Positions 46,688-55,195 are shown, numbered from the stretch's first letter. The stretch is 64,000 nt of DNA from Rhizobium altiplani (GCF_001542405.1 NZ_LNCD01000124.1:179437-243436), one strand, 5' to 3'. Notes: a model not told the origin generated them from the sequence alone. Numbers and translations: made by a program.

Positions 46688-46908
46688 ATTTGAACGAGGC
46701 GAGGGCGGGACTATCAGCCCTTATCCATATCCGCGACAACGGCAATCAATCGCAGTGGGTGCAAACGTTGATTCAGCAATACGAGGAAGAAATCACACGC
46801 CTCATGCTTCTCGACGGTCAACCAGATCCTTCCGTTCTCGACGCGGACGGCCTGCTTACCTATTCGGAAGTGCTGAAACGCACAGAGTCGGAAGACGAAG
46901 GTATCTGA
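46684..46908 (+). CDS. Hypothetical small acidic protein (74 aa)
   Basis: This starts with GTG at 46684, overlapping the previous stop by 4 bases, with GGAGGT just upstream. It is helical and acidic (MNLNEARAGLSALIHIRDNG, WVQTLIQQYEEEITRLMLLD). It is the last gene of the 45248-46908 operon. No function is recognised. Confidence 0.6.
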   Translation: MNLNEARAGLSALIHIRDNGNQSQWVQTLIQQYEEEITRLMLLDGQPDPSVLDADGLLTYSEVLKRTESEDEGI

Positions 46909-46914
46909 GGTTTT

Positions 46915-47070
46915 TCATTTATTCGCCGATCTTCCACGACGTACCGGCTTCGAAGCCTGTCTGTGCCACAGAATAGTTCTCGTGATCAGATACAGAGCTA
47001 GCAGCCCTAAGAGACCCGCAACAGGTAACGTACCCAAAGCGGTTGCTTTGACGCCAAAGCCTTCAAACAT
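46915..47070 (-). CDS. Possible small single-pass membrane protein (51 aa)
   Basis: A minus-strand frame from ATG 47070 to TGA 46915 encodes MFEGFGVKATALGTLPVAG, then the hydrophobic LLGLLALYLITRTILWH and a basic tail. The membrane helix and positive-inside tail look real, but the ribosome binding site is weak. The rest of 46909-47688 also holds a 32-codon plus-strand frame at 47087 with a better AGGGAG site, and otherwise no clear gene. Confidence 0.35.
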   Translation of the reverse strand: MFEGFGVKATALGTLPVAGLLGLLALYLITRTILWHRQASKPVRRGRSANK

Positions 47071-47412
47071 AAGGGAGTTTTGTTCCATGCGCGCACTTTT
47101 CCTTAAAAAAAGAAAATGTGCCGCTGCTGCTGCTGCGCAATATGAAAGATTCAGGGAGTCAGCGCAAGGGGTTGTCGAGTCGTAGGCTCGCGTATTCGAT
47201 ATGTTCTCGTAAGTGTTGTGGGTCGGTTTTCGCGCTTACACATTGTTTTCGTTTGGTGATTCCGACTTACTAACAAGTCTCGTTGATCCCGACAAATCTC
47301 AGTAAATGTCCAGCATTTTGGGGGAGTTTTACCGAATCAATCTCGGAAACCTAATAACCCGCCGATCCCGCACGAAGGATCGATAGTAATCCGGGTAGGT
47401 AATCTGGGGCAC

Positions 47413-47670
47413 TTATAGTAGCGGCCACAAATCCGACAAGGCCGAGCGCAAGTCTCGGAGTAACCGAGAACTTAAACCCGACGCCCTTTTTCCATATGAT
47501 TTCCATATGCAGACCTCATCATAGAATGCTTCTCCGTACCTTGTGGTGATGATGGCTGCAAACACGAAATATAGTAGTAGCGGATTCTTAACGCCAGCCC
47601 CGAATATCGCTTTTTCTCCGATGTCAACAACCGACTGAAAATTCGCAAAACCTAATAAATACGTGCACAC
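47413..47670 (-). CDS. Doubtful membrane protein frame (85 aa)
   Basis: This minus-strand frame contains one hydrophobic segment (NPLLLYFVFAAIITTRYGEA) and a basic end (KRASGLSSRLLRDLRS). Its upstream end overlaps the promoter-like motif of the plus-strand gene at 47689, so the true start is probably internal or the frame is chance. It is listed because the 780-base gap would otherwise be empty. Confidence 0.25.
   Translation of the reverse strand: MCTYLLGFANFQSVVDIGEKAIFGAGVKNPLLLYFVFAAIITTRYGEAFYDEVCIWKSYGKRASGLSSRLLRDLRSALSDLWPLL
47654..47663 (+). promoter_or_regulatory. Promoter-like motif AATAAATACG
   Basis: Identical to the 10-mer at 41100-41109. It lies 25 bases upstream of the ATG at 47689 and is followed by a GTGCAC...GTGCAC inverted pair (47664-47686) in the leader. 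Confidence 0.35.
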
Positions 47671-47688
47671 AAATTCAGAGGTGCACTA

Positions 47689-47976
47689 ATGGCAACAAAC
47701 ACATCAATCTCAATCTCAGCTACGAATACGGAGTGGACACTGGTTGCCGATGGCGCAGCGGTCGCCTCGATCAGCATTCAAGTAGACCCCACGACACCAA
47801 GCATTTACGTGGCAATCGCCGTAGCTGAACCGGAAGTCGATTCCGACGACTACATTGTCTTGCAGCGCGAGCGCGACACGTCCTTTAGCCTGAACCTGAA
47901 CGCGACGGACAAGGTTTACGTGCTGACCCCATCCTCGAATAACTCCAAGATTCGCGCGGTTCTGGGCTCTCGCTAA
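47689..47976 (+). CDS. Phage-type beta-rich protein (95 aa)
   Basis: This 95-residue, Thr/Ser/Val-rich protein starts MATNTSISISATNTEWTLVA. Regular beta strands (ASISIQVDPTTPSIYVAIAV, DYIVLQRERDTSFSLNLNA) look like a small virion or tail-associated protein. It is followed 2 bases later by the large Ig/SGNH/SPRY gene, so the two are co-transcribed and probably act together. No exact family is recognised. Confidence 0.65.
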   Translation: MATNTSISISATNTEWTLVADGAAVASISIQVDPTTPSIYVAIAVAEPEVDSDDYIVLQRERDTSFSLNLNATDKVYVLTPSSNNSKIRAVLGSR

Positions 47977-47977
47977 C

Positions 47978-50110
47978 ATGGGTTTCGGATGGCACTTTTC
48001 TATGAGCCCGACTGGCGCGTATGTGCCACCGGCTCCACCGACAGAGGTTCCCGTTAATTCGGTAGTCCCTTCGATCACCGGCCTAGCGCAGAGCGGCCAG
48101 AAACTAACGGCAAGCACTGGCGTATGGGCACAAAGCCCAGACGGCTATGCGTACCAATGGAAGGCCAATGGCACGAATATTCCAGGCGCTACAGCCCGCA
48201 CGTTCAACGTTACGGATACACAGATCGGCACCACCCTGACCGTCACCGTTACGGCAACGAACTCGTTTGGTTCAGCCGCAGCTAGTTCCGCAGCTACGGT
48301 TGCGGTCAAAGCAAAGCCGATCACGGCAAAGCCAGTCAACACCGTTACCCCTGCGATCACCGGCAGTGCGCTTGTCGGCTCTACGCTTATGGTCAGCGAC
48401 GGCACATGGCAGAACAGCCCTTCGAGCTATTCGTATCAGTGGTTCCGCAACGGTACTGCACTGAGCGGAGCAACCGCCAATATCTTTGCGCTCATGGCCG
48501 AGGATTACGGCACAACGTTCTCCGCGACTGTAACGGCTACCAACGTGATTGGCTCGACAACTGCCAGCACGAATAATGTTGGCCCGATCTCGCAGAATGC
48601 TCCGGTCAATATGGTCGCTCCAGCTATCACCGGCACTGCGCAGATGGGCGAAACTCTCACCGGTAGCAATGGCACGTGGAGCAACAGCCCAACGGGCTTC
48701 ACCTACGTCTGGACACGCGATGGCATTGCAATCGACGGCGCTACCTCAAACACGCTGGCTCTTACGGCCATCGATGTCGGGTCGCTGATCGGCTTTAAGG
48801 TCACGGCTACAAACTTGGGTGGTTCGACCACAGCAGAGGCCGACGAGGTTGGTCCGGTCGTATCTGGCGAAATCCCGCTCAAGATTAACATTGTCGCGGA
48901 AGGTGACTCCATCAGTAACGGCTACATGAGCCCCGACCCGGAAACGATGGCCTACCCGCAGGTCGCCGTCAGCAATCTTCCAGCTGGTCCCAACTACGTT
49001 TTGGACAACATTGCGACCGCAGGTATTCGAGCCGAAGACATTGACACGCCTTCATTCTGGCCGGGACGTGGTGGGGCATCGTTCGACCCGGAAGCAGACC
49101 TCAACATCTATACGATCTTGGCAGGCGCCAACGACAAGAACGACTCTTTCACGGACAAGCAGATTTACCGGAACCTACGTAGCATTCTGCAGAAGGCAAA
49201 GGTCCAAGGCTACGACCGTCGTTTGATCGGTACTCTTATCGCCACGGACGAGGGGAGCCCACCGGATCACCAGTGGGGCGGTAATGTTGAGTTGAACCAA
49301 CTCATTCGCACCTACTGGAACTCCGACTTGGACGCCGATGGCCTATTCGATTTCGGCGCAGACACCCGTTTCGATACGGTCGCGGATGCTTCCAATTACA
49401 CCTACTACAACGAGGACGACATCCACTTGACGCAGACCGGCTACGCCGCGCTAGCTGAGATTTACGAGCCGGTTCTTGAGGGCGCTATCGATGGGCCAGG
49501 TACACGCTCGGCACTCCCAGCGACATGGTTCCCACTGGATACAAGCCCAAGTTTCCAGCTGTCCAATGGCAATCGCACAGTCAATTGGCCCGGAATGGCG
49601 GGTTGGTCGAACGCGAACGTTCGCGGTGCAATCGGCAAGGACAGCGGCAAGTGGTATTGGGAGTTGAAGTCCGAATTGGTGGCTTGGAACGCATTCGGTA
49701 TCTGCAATCTCGAATACACGAGTAATATCGCAGCGGATGACGCCGACCCAACGACTTCACCGAATGCAATCGGCTATTCGGCGTGGAGCGGTGCTATCAA
49801 GCACAACGATGTCGACTACCTATGGCTCGCGAACATTGTTGATGGAGACGTGATCTCCTTCGCGTTGGATATGGACAACGGTCGTTTCTGGATGCGCGTC
49901 AATGACGGCCTCTGGAACGGAGCGACAGCTGAAGGCGTGCCCGCGCACGATCCAGCCGCAAATACAGGCGGTATCGACGTAAGCGTGCTCGGTCCCGGCA
50001 AAATCTACCCGGTTGGCTTCATCTACGACGGCGGACAGATCACATCGCGCTTTGGTGCGGGCGAAACGACCGGCACGATCCCAACGGGTTTTACGGTGCT
50101 AGGTGGCTAA
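47978..50110 (+). CDS. Phage receptor-binding-like protein: Ig-like repeats, SGNH hydrolase, SPRY-like domain
   Basis: This 710-residue protein has three immunoglobulin-like repeats of about 90 residues (residues 25-300; each has a PAITG...GS...W...Y.W..NG core). An SGNH hydrolase domain runs from about residue 305 to 500, with block I GDSISNG, block III GANDKND and block V DIHLTQTGY, so the catalytic Ser/Asp/His set is intact. A C-terminal SPRY/B30.2-like sandwich follows (GKWYWELKSELVAWNAFGIC, MDNGRFWMRVNDGLWNG). It lacks a signal peptide. The layout fits a tail spike that binds and deacetylates surface polysaccharide. A strong terminator follows. Confidence 0.8.
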   Translation: MGFGWHFSMSPTGAYVPPAPPTEVPVNSVVPSITGLAQSGQKLTASTGVWAQSPDGYAYQWKANGTNIPGATARTFNVTDTQIGTTLTVTVTATNSFGSAAASSAATVAVKAKPITAKPVNTVTPAITGSALVGSTLMVSDGTWQNSPSSYSYQWFRNGTALSGATANIFALMAEDYGTTFSATVTATNVIGSTTASTNNVGPISQNAPVNMVAPAITGTAQMGETLTGSNGTWSNSPTGFTYVWTRDGIAIDGATSNTLALTAIDVGSLIGFKVTATNLGGSTTAEADEVGPVVSGEIPLKINIVAEGDSISNGYMSPDPETMAYPQVAVSNLPAGPNYVLDNIATAGIRAEDIDTPSFWPGRGGASFDPEADLNIYTILAGANDKNDSFTDKQIYRNLRSILQKAKVQGYDRRLIGTLIATDEGSPPDHQWGGNVELNQLIRTYWNSDLDADGLFDFGADTRFDTVADASNYTYYNEDDIHLTQTGYAALAEIYEPVLEGAIDGPGTRSALPATWFPLDTSPSFQLSNGNRTVNWPGMAGWSNANVRGAIGKDSGKWYWELKSELVAWNAFGICNLEYTSNIAADDADPTTSPNAIGYSAWSGAIKHNDVDYLWLANIVDGDVISFALDMDNGRFWMRVNDGLWNGATAEGVPAHDPAANTGGIDVSVLGPGKIYPVGFIYDGGQITSRFGAGETTGTIPTGFTVLGG

Positions 50111-50120
50111 CACAAATACG

Positions 50121-50149
50121 AAAAGCCCGGCTCCGAGCCGGGCTTTTCG
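50121..50149 (+). terminator. Intrinsic terminator of the receptor-binding-like gene
   Basis: A 12-bp stem (AAAAGCCCGGCT / AGCCGGGCTTTT) with a CCG loop, ending in TTTT CG, lies 10 bases after the stop. It can also serve the convergent TM2 gene. Confidence 0.9.
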
Positions 50150-50163
50150 TTCATCAAAATGTC

Positions 50164-50490
50164 TCAGGCCGATTTTGGGGCCTCAGCAGTTGCGGTCGGA
50201 GCAACTCCTGGAACGTTAACGTGGACGTTGAAAACGGGAGCAACCGTGTTCACGTTGCTATTGGTGTTATTGTTGAGGCCAGCAGCCTGCAGACCATTGA
50301 GCAGGTTTGCTTGGCGCACCATCGAGCCCAAGAAGAACAAATCAAACAATTGCCCGAGACCGAGCAGGCCAAACGTGAAGAGCCAGATTAGCCCTGTCAT
50401 CGGTCTTCCAACATAAAATCGGTGTATTCCACAAATCCCAACCAGACACAGCGCCCAAAATAGGAACGCAGTGAAGCCCTTCTTTTGCAT
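50164..50490 (-). CDS. TM2 domain membrane protein
   Basis: This 108-residue protein has two membrane segments forming a TM2 domain (AFLFWALCLVGICGIHRFYVG, then GLIWLFTFGLLGLGQLFDLF). The conserved GIHRFYVG and the DLF turn define the family. The polar C-terminal tail is rich in Asn and Val (NNNTNSNVNTVAPVFNVHVN). TM2 proteins occur in bacteria, phages and eukaryotes with unclear function. It converges on the tail-spike gene. Confidence 0.85.
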   Translation of the reverse strand: MQKKGFTAFLFWALCLVGICGIHRFYVGRPMTGLIWLFTFGLLGLGQLFDLFFLGSMVRQANLLNGLQAAGLNNNTNSNVNTVAPVFNVHVNVPGVAPTATAEAPKSA

Positions 50491-50585
50491 GATTCGATCC
50501 CCAGACTGAAATACTTGAGCAGATTATCTGCGGCCACGAAATCTTCAACATAAAATTGATAAAAGCCGTACAGTGAACACAGCGG

Positions 50586-50861
50586 CTAGTAGACATCGAC
50601 CTCGATGCTTGGATAATTGACTACGGAGTAGGTCATACCGGCTCCGTAGTTATGTCCCTCGACGATATATTCGCGCTTGCAGCCCAAGCATGTAATGCGC
50701 GTGCTCGAATAGCCGGCCATATCAGATTCATTCTCAGCGGAAGTGTCGTAGTAGGCGGGTTCAACGGAAGCCTCAACGATCTCATCGCATTGGGGAGTGG
50801 GGCATTCAAATCCCACGTCGATACTTTCGGGCTCCATCATATAGTCTTTTGCGATACCCAC
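50586..50861 (-). CDS. Hypothetical zinc-ribbon-like protein (91 aa)
   Basis: An acidic 91-residue protein with two cysteine pairs: FECPTPQCDE (Cys-x4-Cys) and ITCLGCKREY (Cys-x2-Cys), spaced about 40 residues apart, which could form a zinc ribbon. It starts MGIAKDYMMEPESID and ends VVNYPSIEVDVY. No family is recognised. Small zinc-ribbon proteins are common in phages. Confidence 0.6.
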   Translation of the reverse strand: MGIAKDYMMEPESIDVGFECPTPQCDEIVEASVEPAYYDTSAENESDMAGYSSTRITCLGCKREYIVEGHNYGAGMTYSVVNYPSIEVDVY

Positions 50862-51163
50862 GATTCACCTCTGAGTTTCAATGAGTCGAATCTACCAGTC
50901 AGATGACCCATTGCCTAGAAGCGGCTATCCGAGAGGCGACAGGGACTTCGCGTTATCCGCTAAAAATTTACGCAACCGCTCCTTGAAACCAGGCGAGGCC
51001 GATCATACGTTCGGATTATGTTGGTGCTTCGGCACCCCAAGGAAAAGGCCACGACGGTTCCTCGCAAGGGTTTCAACAACGGCCATTTATAAACTGGTGA
51101 AACTCTTGCGAGCGTCGGCTTAACGAGCATGGGATGGTCCGCCTTGGAGGCTCTCATGCAGCA
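50862..51163. other. Stretch without a convincing gene
   Basis: A plus-strand frame of 80 codons (50881-51123) and an overlapping minus-strand frame exist here. Neither has a ribosome binding site, domain or plausible composition. I see no strong hairpin. It may be decayed coding sequence. Confidence 0.35.
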
Positions 51164-51301
51164 ATGAAAGGGCATCGAGTGGTTTCACTGGTTGCTTGGG
51201 AATATAGCAATACCAAGGGTGAGAAGTGGAGGATGATCGGTATCAATCTTGATCCGAAAATATCCGAAATTATCTCGCTGCTTACGCGGTTCTTCATCTA
51301 G
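51164..51301 (+). CDS. Possible small protein (45 aa)
   Basis: ATG 51164 to TAG 51301 encodes MKGHRVVSLVAWEYSNTKGE, then WRMIGINLDPKISEIISLL. No strong ribosome binding site is seen, but an excellent terminator (51322-51349) follows 20 bases later, so something is transcribed here. It could be the end of a decayed longer gene. Confidence 0.35.
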   Translation: MKGHRVVSLVAWEYSNTKGEKWRMIGINLDPKISEIISLLTRFFI

Positions 51302-51321
51302 AAAGCCGCTCGAACAAGAAG

Positions 51322-51349
51322 CCTCCCGGTTAACTCTGGGAGGTTTTTT
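51322..51349 (+). terminator. Intrinsic terminator
   Basis: A 6-bp stem (CCTCCC / GGGAGG) with a 10-base loop is followed by TTTTTT, downstream of the 45-codon frame. Confidence 0.8.
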
Positions 51350-51703
51350 GTTTTCGGCTAACCTATGGTTTCTTGCCTCGTGGTAAGTGAATGAAATGGC
51401 ATGTCGCGGGGTTCGGACCAACAACACGCCATTTCAACACCTTAGCCCTTAGCCGCAGCAGCGATGATGGCTACGAACATGTTCGAAGCGACCAAAGCGG
51501 AAGCGAATGTAGGCACGTACCATGTGACAAGCACGATGGGACATGATGCCCTCCATTCAGGCACTGCGCATTGACCAGATCTGTCGAGAATGCTAGATAC
51601 ACCTTGTCTAAGAGGTGTTTGTCGCATTGCCGACAACAATCCGCCGGACGAGACCCGCAGGACGCCTGTCGTCTATTCGGTCTTCCCGGTCTGCTTGAAT
51701 TAG

Positions 51704-51740
51704 GGCTCGTATCGAATTGCAGTCGATACGAGCCTTAATT
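51704..51740. terminator. Terminator-like hairpin with 12-bp perfect stem
   Basis: GGCTCGTATCGA / TCGATACGAGCC with a 7-base loop is followed on the plus strand by TTAATTTC. The preceding 350 bases (51350-51703) hold only a weak minus-strand frame for a short hydrophobic peptide (about 30 residues, ending SNMFVAIIAAAAKG). No confident gene feeds this terminator. Confidence 0.55.
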
Positions 51741-51858
51741 TCTTAAGCAATGATTAATCCTACCGTATCTCCTGTATCTTCGCAAGGGGCGGATTTCAGA
51801 TTCAGGTTGAGATTTTCTGTATCTTGTGCGATTGTGTTTCCAGCACGGGATACACAGG

Positions 51859-52467
51859 ATGACAGACGAATTCGAAGCCGACATTGCCAAGAGGCTGGAT
51901 GACGCACGCGCAAGACTCAATGAGGTCCTGCAGTTAAGGCGGGATAGTCAAAAGCGTATCGCTGTACATCGTGAGCGTTTGGCGCAAATCAATGAATTCC
52001 TACGCGAGGAATTGATCCTTGCCGCTCGTATTGAAAAACTCGTAACGGGCATGAACCAAATACTCACTACGCTTCAGTCGCTAGATGGAAAAATTCAAGA
52101 CGTAGTGGCGGAGAGTATCGAGGCTCAGAACAAAGATACGGAAGATACACCTCAGAAACCCGCCTTGGTTTTTCCACGGACCGCAATAGCAACGCATAAT
52201 CCCCGGAAAGAGGAAATCGCCAAGATTTCACGAGAGATTATTGAGGCTTCGGATGCTCCTGTATCTCGTGCCGCATTATTCGAAGCGTTAGCGGACCGTA
52301 GCATAATCATATCCGGAAAGAATCCGCATATGGTACTTTCTACAATGCTCTGGCGTGCTGGGGCGGAGGAGGGAATTATCAATCTCAAAGGATACGGCTA
52401 TTGGCTGAAGGATAGGGATTACCCTGAAGGTAACTATCGCGCCGGGGATAGTTTAGATGATGAATGA
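51859..52467 (+). CDS. Coiled-coil protein with C-terminal winged-helix (HARE-HTH-like) domain
   Basis: The first 90 residues of this 202-residue protein are a heptad-rich coiled coil (IAKRLDDARARLNEVLQLRR, INEFLREELILAARIEKLV). After an acidic linker, a winged-helix-like module follows: ISREIIEASDAPVSRAALFE, then KNPHMVLSTMLWRAGAEEG and YGYWLKDRDYP, the pattern of HARE-HTH DNA-binding domains. The start MTDEFEADI at 51859 is chosen over the frame from 51826. It probably dimerises and binds DNA. It is 270 bases upstream of the serine recombinase. Confidence 0.75.
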   Translation: MTDEFEADIAKRLDDARARLNEVLQLRRDSQKRIAVHRERLAQINEFLREELILAARIEKLVTGMNQILTTLQSLDGKIQDVVAESIEAQNKDTEDTPQKPALVFPRTAIATHNPRKEEIAKISREIIEASDAPVSRAALFEALADRSIIISGKNPHMVLSTMLWRAGAEEGIINLKGYGYWLKDRDYPEGNYRAGDSLDDE

Positions 52468-52647
52468 GGCTTGGAGGCTCGGAAGTAACAGCACGCGAAG
52501 GGATCAGTAGTGGATCAGTGTTGCGACAACGCTTGTCGTGGACAGCTGCGTATCAACACATCCACCCGCACCAGCCAGCCTATCCCACGATATTTCCGTC
52601 CGAACCCGTGAAAACCGTGGGGTAGGCCACTTTAAGCCTTTGCAATC

Positions 52648-52686
52648 AAAGGGCGAGTGAAAAGATTGCTCGCCCTTTAGTTTTTT
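52648..52686 (+). terminator. Intrinsic terminator
   Basis: A 10-bp perfect stem (AAAGGGCGAG / CTCGCCCTTT) with an 11-base loop is followed by AG and TTTTTT. It probably ends the transcript of the coiled-coil gene. Confidence 0.85.
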
Positions 52687-52737
52687 CGGCTGCAACTTCC
52701 GCTGACATTCAACGTGCGTCTAATGTCAGAGGTTTTC

Positions 52738-53355
52738 ATGCAGTACGTCGCTTATTTCCGCGTATCCACACAGAAACAGGGCCGGTCAGGTCTGGGGCTT
52801 GAAGCGCAGCGTGTGGCGGTCGCTCATTACAATCCGATTGCTGAGTTTGTCGAAATCGAATCCGGGAAGAACGATGATCGTGCGCGGCTACACGAGGCGA
52901 TGAAATTCGCCAGCACGAATAATGCTGCATTGGTGGTTGCCAAGTTGGACCGGCTGTCACGCAATGCGGCATTCCTGCTCTCGCTGATGGAGCGTGGCGT
53001 CCGCATTCGTTGTGCGGACATGCCGGATGCCGACGAGTTCCAGCTCCACCTGTATGCGATCCTGGCCCACAAGGAACGCAAGATGATCTCGGAGCGGACG
53101 AAAGCCGCGTTAGCTGCTGCGAAGGCGAGGGGCGTTAAGTTAGGTGGTGCTCAGAAGTCCACGCAGGATCGAGTAGATGCTTTCACCCAAAGCATCCTGC
53201 CGGTCCTTAGGACGCTCATAGACAGCGGCATCGACACGCCAGCAGCAATTGCTATGGCCCTGAACGAACGCGCTGTACGAACGTCACGCGGAGCCCAATG
53301 GGGTGCAGGGCAGGTGGTCCGGCTCCTCAATCGGTTGGGGATGGAGGCCAGGTAG
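52738..53355 (+). CDS. Small serine recombinase (resolvase/invertase family)
   Basis: This 205-residue recombinase has the catalytic Ser10 in AYFRVSTQKQGRSGLGLEAQ. Further catalytic-domain features are LVVAKLDRLSRNAAFLL and YAILAHKERKMISERTKAAL. The C-terminal domain is short (about 65 residues, AMALNERAVRTSRGAQWGAG) and resembles the resolvase HTH region. It is too small for a phage-type large serine integrase. An imperfect 33-base repeat starts 20 bases after its stop and recurs at 55546. An alternative start is ATG 52723. Confidence 0.88.
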   Translation: MQYVAYFRVSTQKQGRSGLGLEAQRVAVAHYNPIAEFVEIESGKNDDRARLHEAMKFASTNNAALVVAKLDRLSRNAAFLLSLMERGVRIRCADMPDADEFQLHLYAILAHKERKMISERTKAALAAAKARGVKLGGAQKSTQDRVDAFTQSILPVLRTLIDSGIDTPAAIAMALNERAVRTSRGAQWGAGQVVRLLNRLGMEAR

Positions 53356-53374
53356 GCCCCCCTTCTCGCTGCTG

Positions 53375-53407
53375 TAAAAACCTCTATAGCTGCTCAACCA
53401 ATTGATA
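53375..53407 (+). repeat. Direct repeat copy 1 (33 bp)
   Basis: TAAAAACCTCTATA, four variable bases, CTCAACCA, one variable base, TTGATA. It matches 29 of 33 positions at 55546-55578 in the same orientation. It lies between the recombinase stop and the flagellin-like gene. Confidence 0.8.
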
Positions 53408-53438
53408 TGATATCGCAAACTTCCAACCGAGGCTTGCT

Positions 53439-54569
53439 TTATTGGAACAGCGTCAGAATCGTCTGGGGCGACGAATTTGCTATGGAGAGCGACTGTACTG
53501 CCAACTGCTGCTGAGTCTGAAGTGCAGCCAACCGGGACGATTCCTGCTCCATATCTGCATCGACGAGCCTGCCAATACCGCGATCATTCGCGTCCGTTAG
53601 CCGGGATAGATGATCGGAAGCCATATCCAGACCTTTTTGGGCTGATCCGACTATCGATGCCGCTGTGATGATCTTTTTTTGAATCTCGTCCACCCCAGCC
53701 ATCATCTCACTATAAACGCGCGCACGGTCTATGGTTGCACTGCTTCCTCCTCCATGGCCTACATATTCGATGCCTAGGAGAAAATTCTGAGTGCCCATCT
53801 GTTCAACCGTACTGCCACTATTGTAGTAGGGGTCGATGTGTGCGCCAGTTATCAAGTGACTGTTAATATTCCAGTCTGTACCCGCATCGGTGTTGACATA
53901 CGAGGAAAACGCCCCATCGATTATACCGGTTTGCGCAATCCATTCCGTGGGGTCGCCGGGATCGTAGTATTGACCGAGGTCCAAGTTGAAGAGAGTTACG
54001 TCTTTGACATCGAGTCCATTCATTAATACCCCACCGTTTGAGTAGCTAACCGGATATTCCCAGGGAACGGTCTGGTCACGGCCGCCGACTGGATTAACCA
54101 ATAAGTTCAAACCGTTGAAAGAGGCTGAGTTAGCCGCAGTAAGAATCTGCGCTAAGTGCTGATCGATCTCCGAACTGATTTTGCCGAGCGGACTCTTTTC
54201 GAAGTCGGCGAGAAAGCGGTCCCGCTCCGCGAACGAATCGTAGGGGTTCGCATCGGAGAAATCGGGCAAGTCAGCGGCGTGCACCAGTAGGCTTTTGATG
54301 GTCGATATCTCATCGATTACCGTCTCCAGAGCCTCATAGGTGACCGAAAAAAGCGACTGCGTTACCCCTAATGTTTCACTGACAGCACCAATCGCCAGGT
54401 TGTCGCTACGCATAGTGGTTGCAATCGACCAGTATGCGGCGTTGTCAGACGCCTTTTGAACCCGCAGCCCGCTGGAAACACGGATTTGGGTGTCTTGGAG
54501 GCTGGAGCCGACCGAGCGAAGTGTTTGAAGAGCAACTGCTGCCGATGTATTCGTAACAAGCGACGTCAT
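53439..54569 (-). CDS. Isolated flagellin-like protein
   Basis: This 376-residue protein has both flagellin ends. The N-terminal D0/D1 part reads LQTLRSVGSSLQDTQIRVSS then LRVQKASDNAAYWSIATTM. The C-terminal part reads IGRLVDADMEQESSRLAALQ then LSIANSSPQTILTLFQ. This matches rhizobial flagellins. The middle (about residues 85-285) is unlike them, with DPYYNSGSTVEQMGTQNF and many Tyr/Asp/Gly. No chaperone, motor or hook gene is nearby. The ATG at 54569 (MTSLVTNTSAAVALQTL) is the family start, although its ribosome binding site is poor. It lies inside the direct-repeat pair. Confidence 0.8.
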   Translation of the reverse strand: MTSLVTNTSAAVALQTLRSVGSSLQDTQIRVSSGLRVQKASDNAAYWSIATTMRSDNLAIGAVSETLGVTQSLFSVTYEALETVIDEISTIKSLLVHAADLPDFSDANPYDSFAERDRFLADFEKSPLGKISSEIDQHLAQILTAANSASFNGLNLLVNPVGGRDQTVPWEYPVSYSNGGVLMNGLDVKDVTLFNLDLGQYYDPGDPTEWIAQTGIIDGAFSSYVNTDAGTDWNINSHLITGAHIDPYYNSGSTVEQMGTQNFLLGIEYVGHGGGSSATIDRARVYSEMMAGVDEIQKKIITAASIVGSAQKGLDMASDHLSRLTDANDRGIGRLVDADMEQESSRLAALQTQQQLAVQSLSIANSSPQTILTLFQ

Positions 54570-54817
54570 GATAGCCAAAAATGAAACTATTGGTAGGAAT
54601 GATCGAGAAAACAGCCGCGTCATGCAGCCTTGAGCTGCTAGACTAAGAGGTTGTTGGTTAACGAATGGTAGATCGAACCGGTAAAAGTGATTGATATTCA
54701 CAACGTCTGCGGGGTCAAAGCACTGCGCATGTAAAATCTTAGGTTGCTCTGAGTTGCCAGCGGCTATTGATCGGATAGCACAGCAGCAATGGCGCTGCTG
54801 GTGCAAAGGACTAGCAA

Positions 54818-55195
54818 ATGGCAAACGCAATCGATCTCCTCAAGGCAGCTGCAACAACTGGCGTAGTGGGTGGACAAAGCCCACTGGTTATCTTCATGGG
54901 CAAACTCGCTGCACAGATTGAATTCGCCAAGCAGATCAAGGACGGCAAGGAGATCAACACGCGGTCGCTGTGGTTCCGCAAGGACGCACAGGGCTACGTG
55001 GTACGGATCGGTCGTAATGCTTTCGAGATCGCCGGCAGCAAGTTGTTCCGTGCTGCTGATCTTGACAAGGTTGTCGATATCCTCACGGCGGCAAAGGCTG
55101 CCATCGAGCAGGACAAGAAACTGCAGGACGCGATTGCGCTGCACTCGATGGAGCGTTCGGAGCGGCTCAAGAAGGGCCGTGCAAAGCGCAAATAA
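54818..55195 (+). CDS. Hypothetical protein (125 aa)
   Basis: A basic, soluble 125-residue protein starting MANAIDLLKAAATTGVVGGQ, with a small beta segment (GYVVRIGRNAFEIAGSKLF), a helix and a Lys/Arg-rich end (SERLKKGRAKRK) that could contact nucleic acid. A terminator follows. It is the second gene inside the direct-repeat pair. No family is recognised. Confidence 0.6.
   Translation: MANAIDLLKAAATTGVVGGQSPLVIFMGKLAAQIEFAKQIKDGKEINTRSLWFRKDAQGYVVRIGRNAFEIAGSKLFRAADLDKVVDILTAAKAAIEQDKKLQDAIALHSMERSERLKKGRAKRK

Noticed and set aside
50881..51123. Plus-strand frame of 80 codons
   Set aside because: No ribosome binding site, basic and Cys/Trp-rich, and overlapped by an equally poor minus-strand frame.
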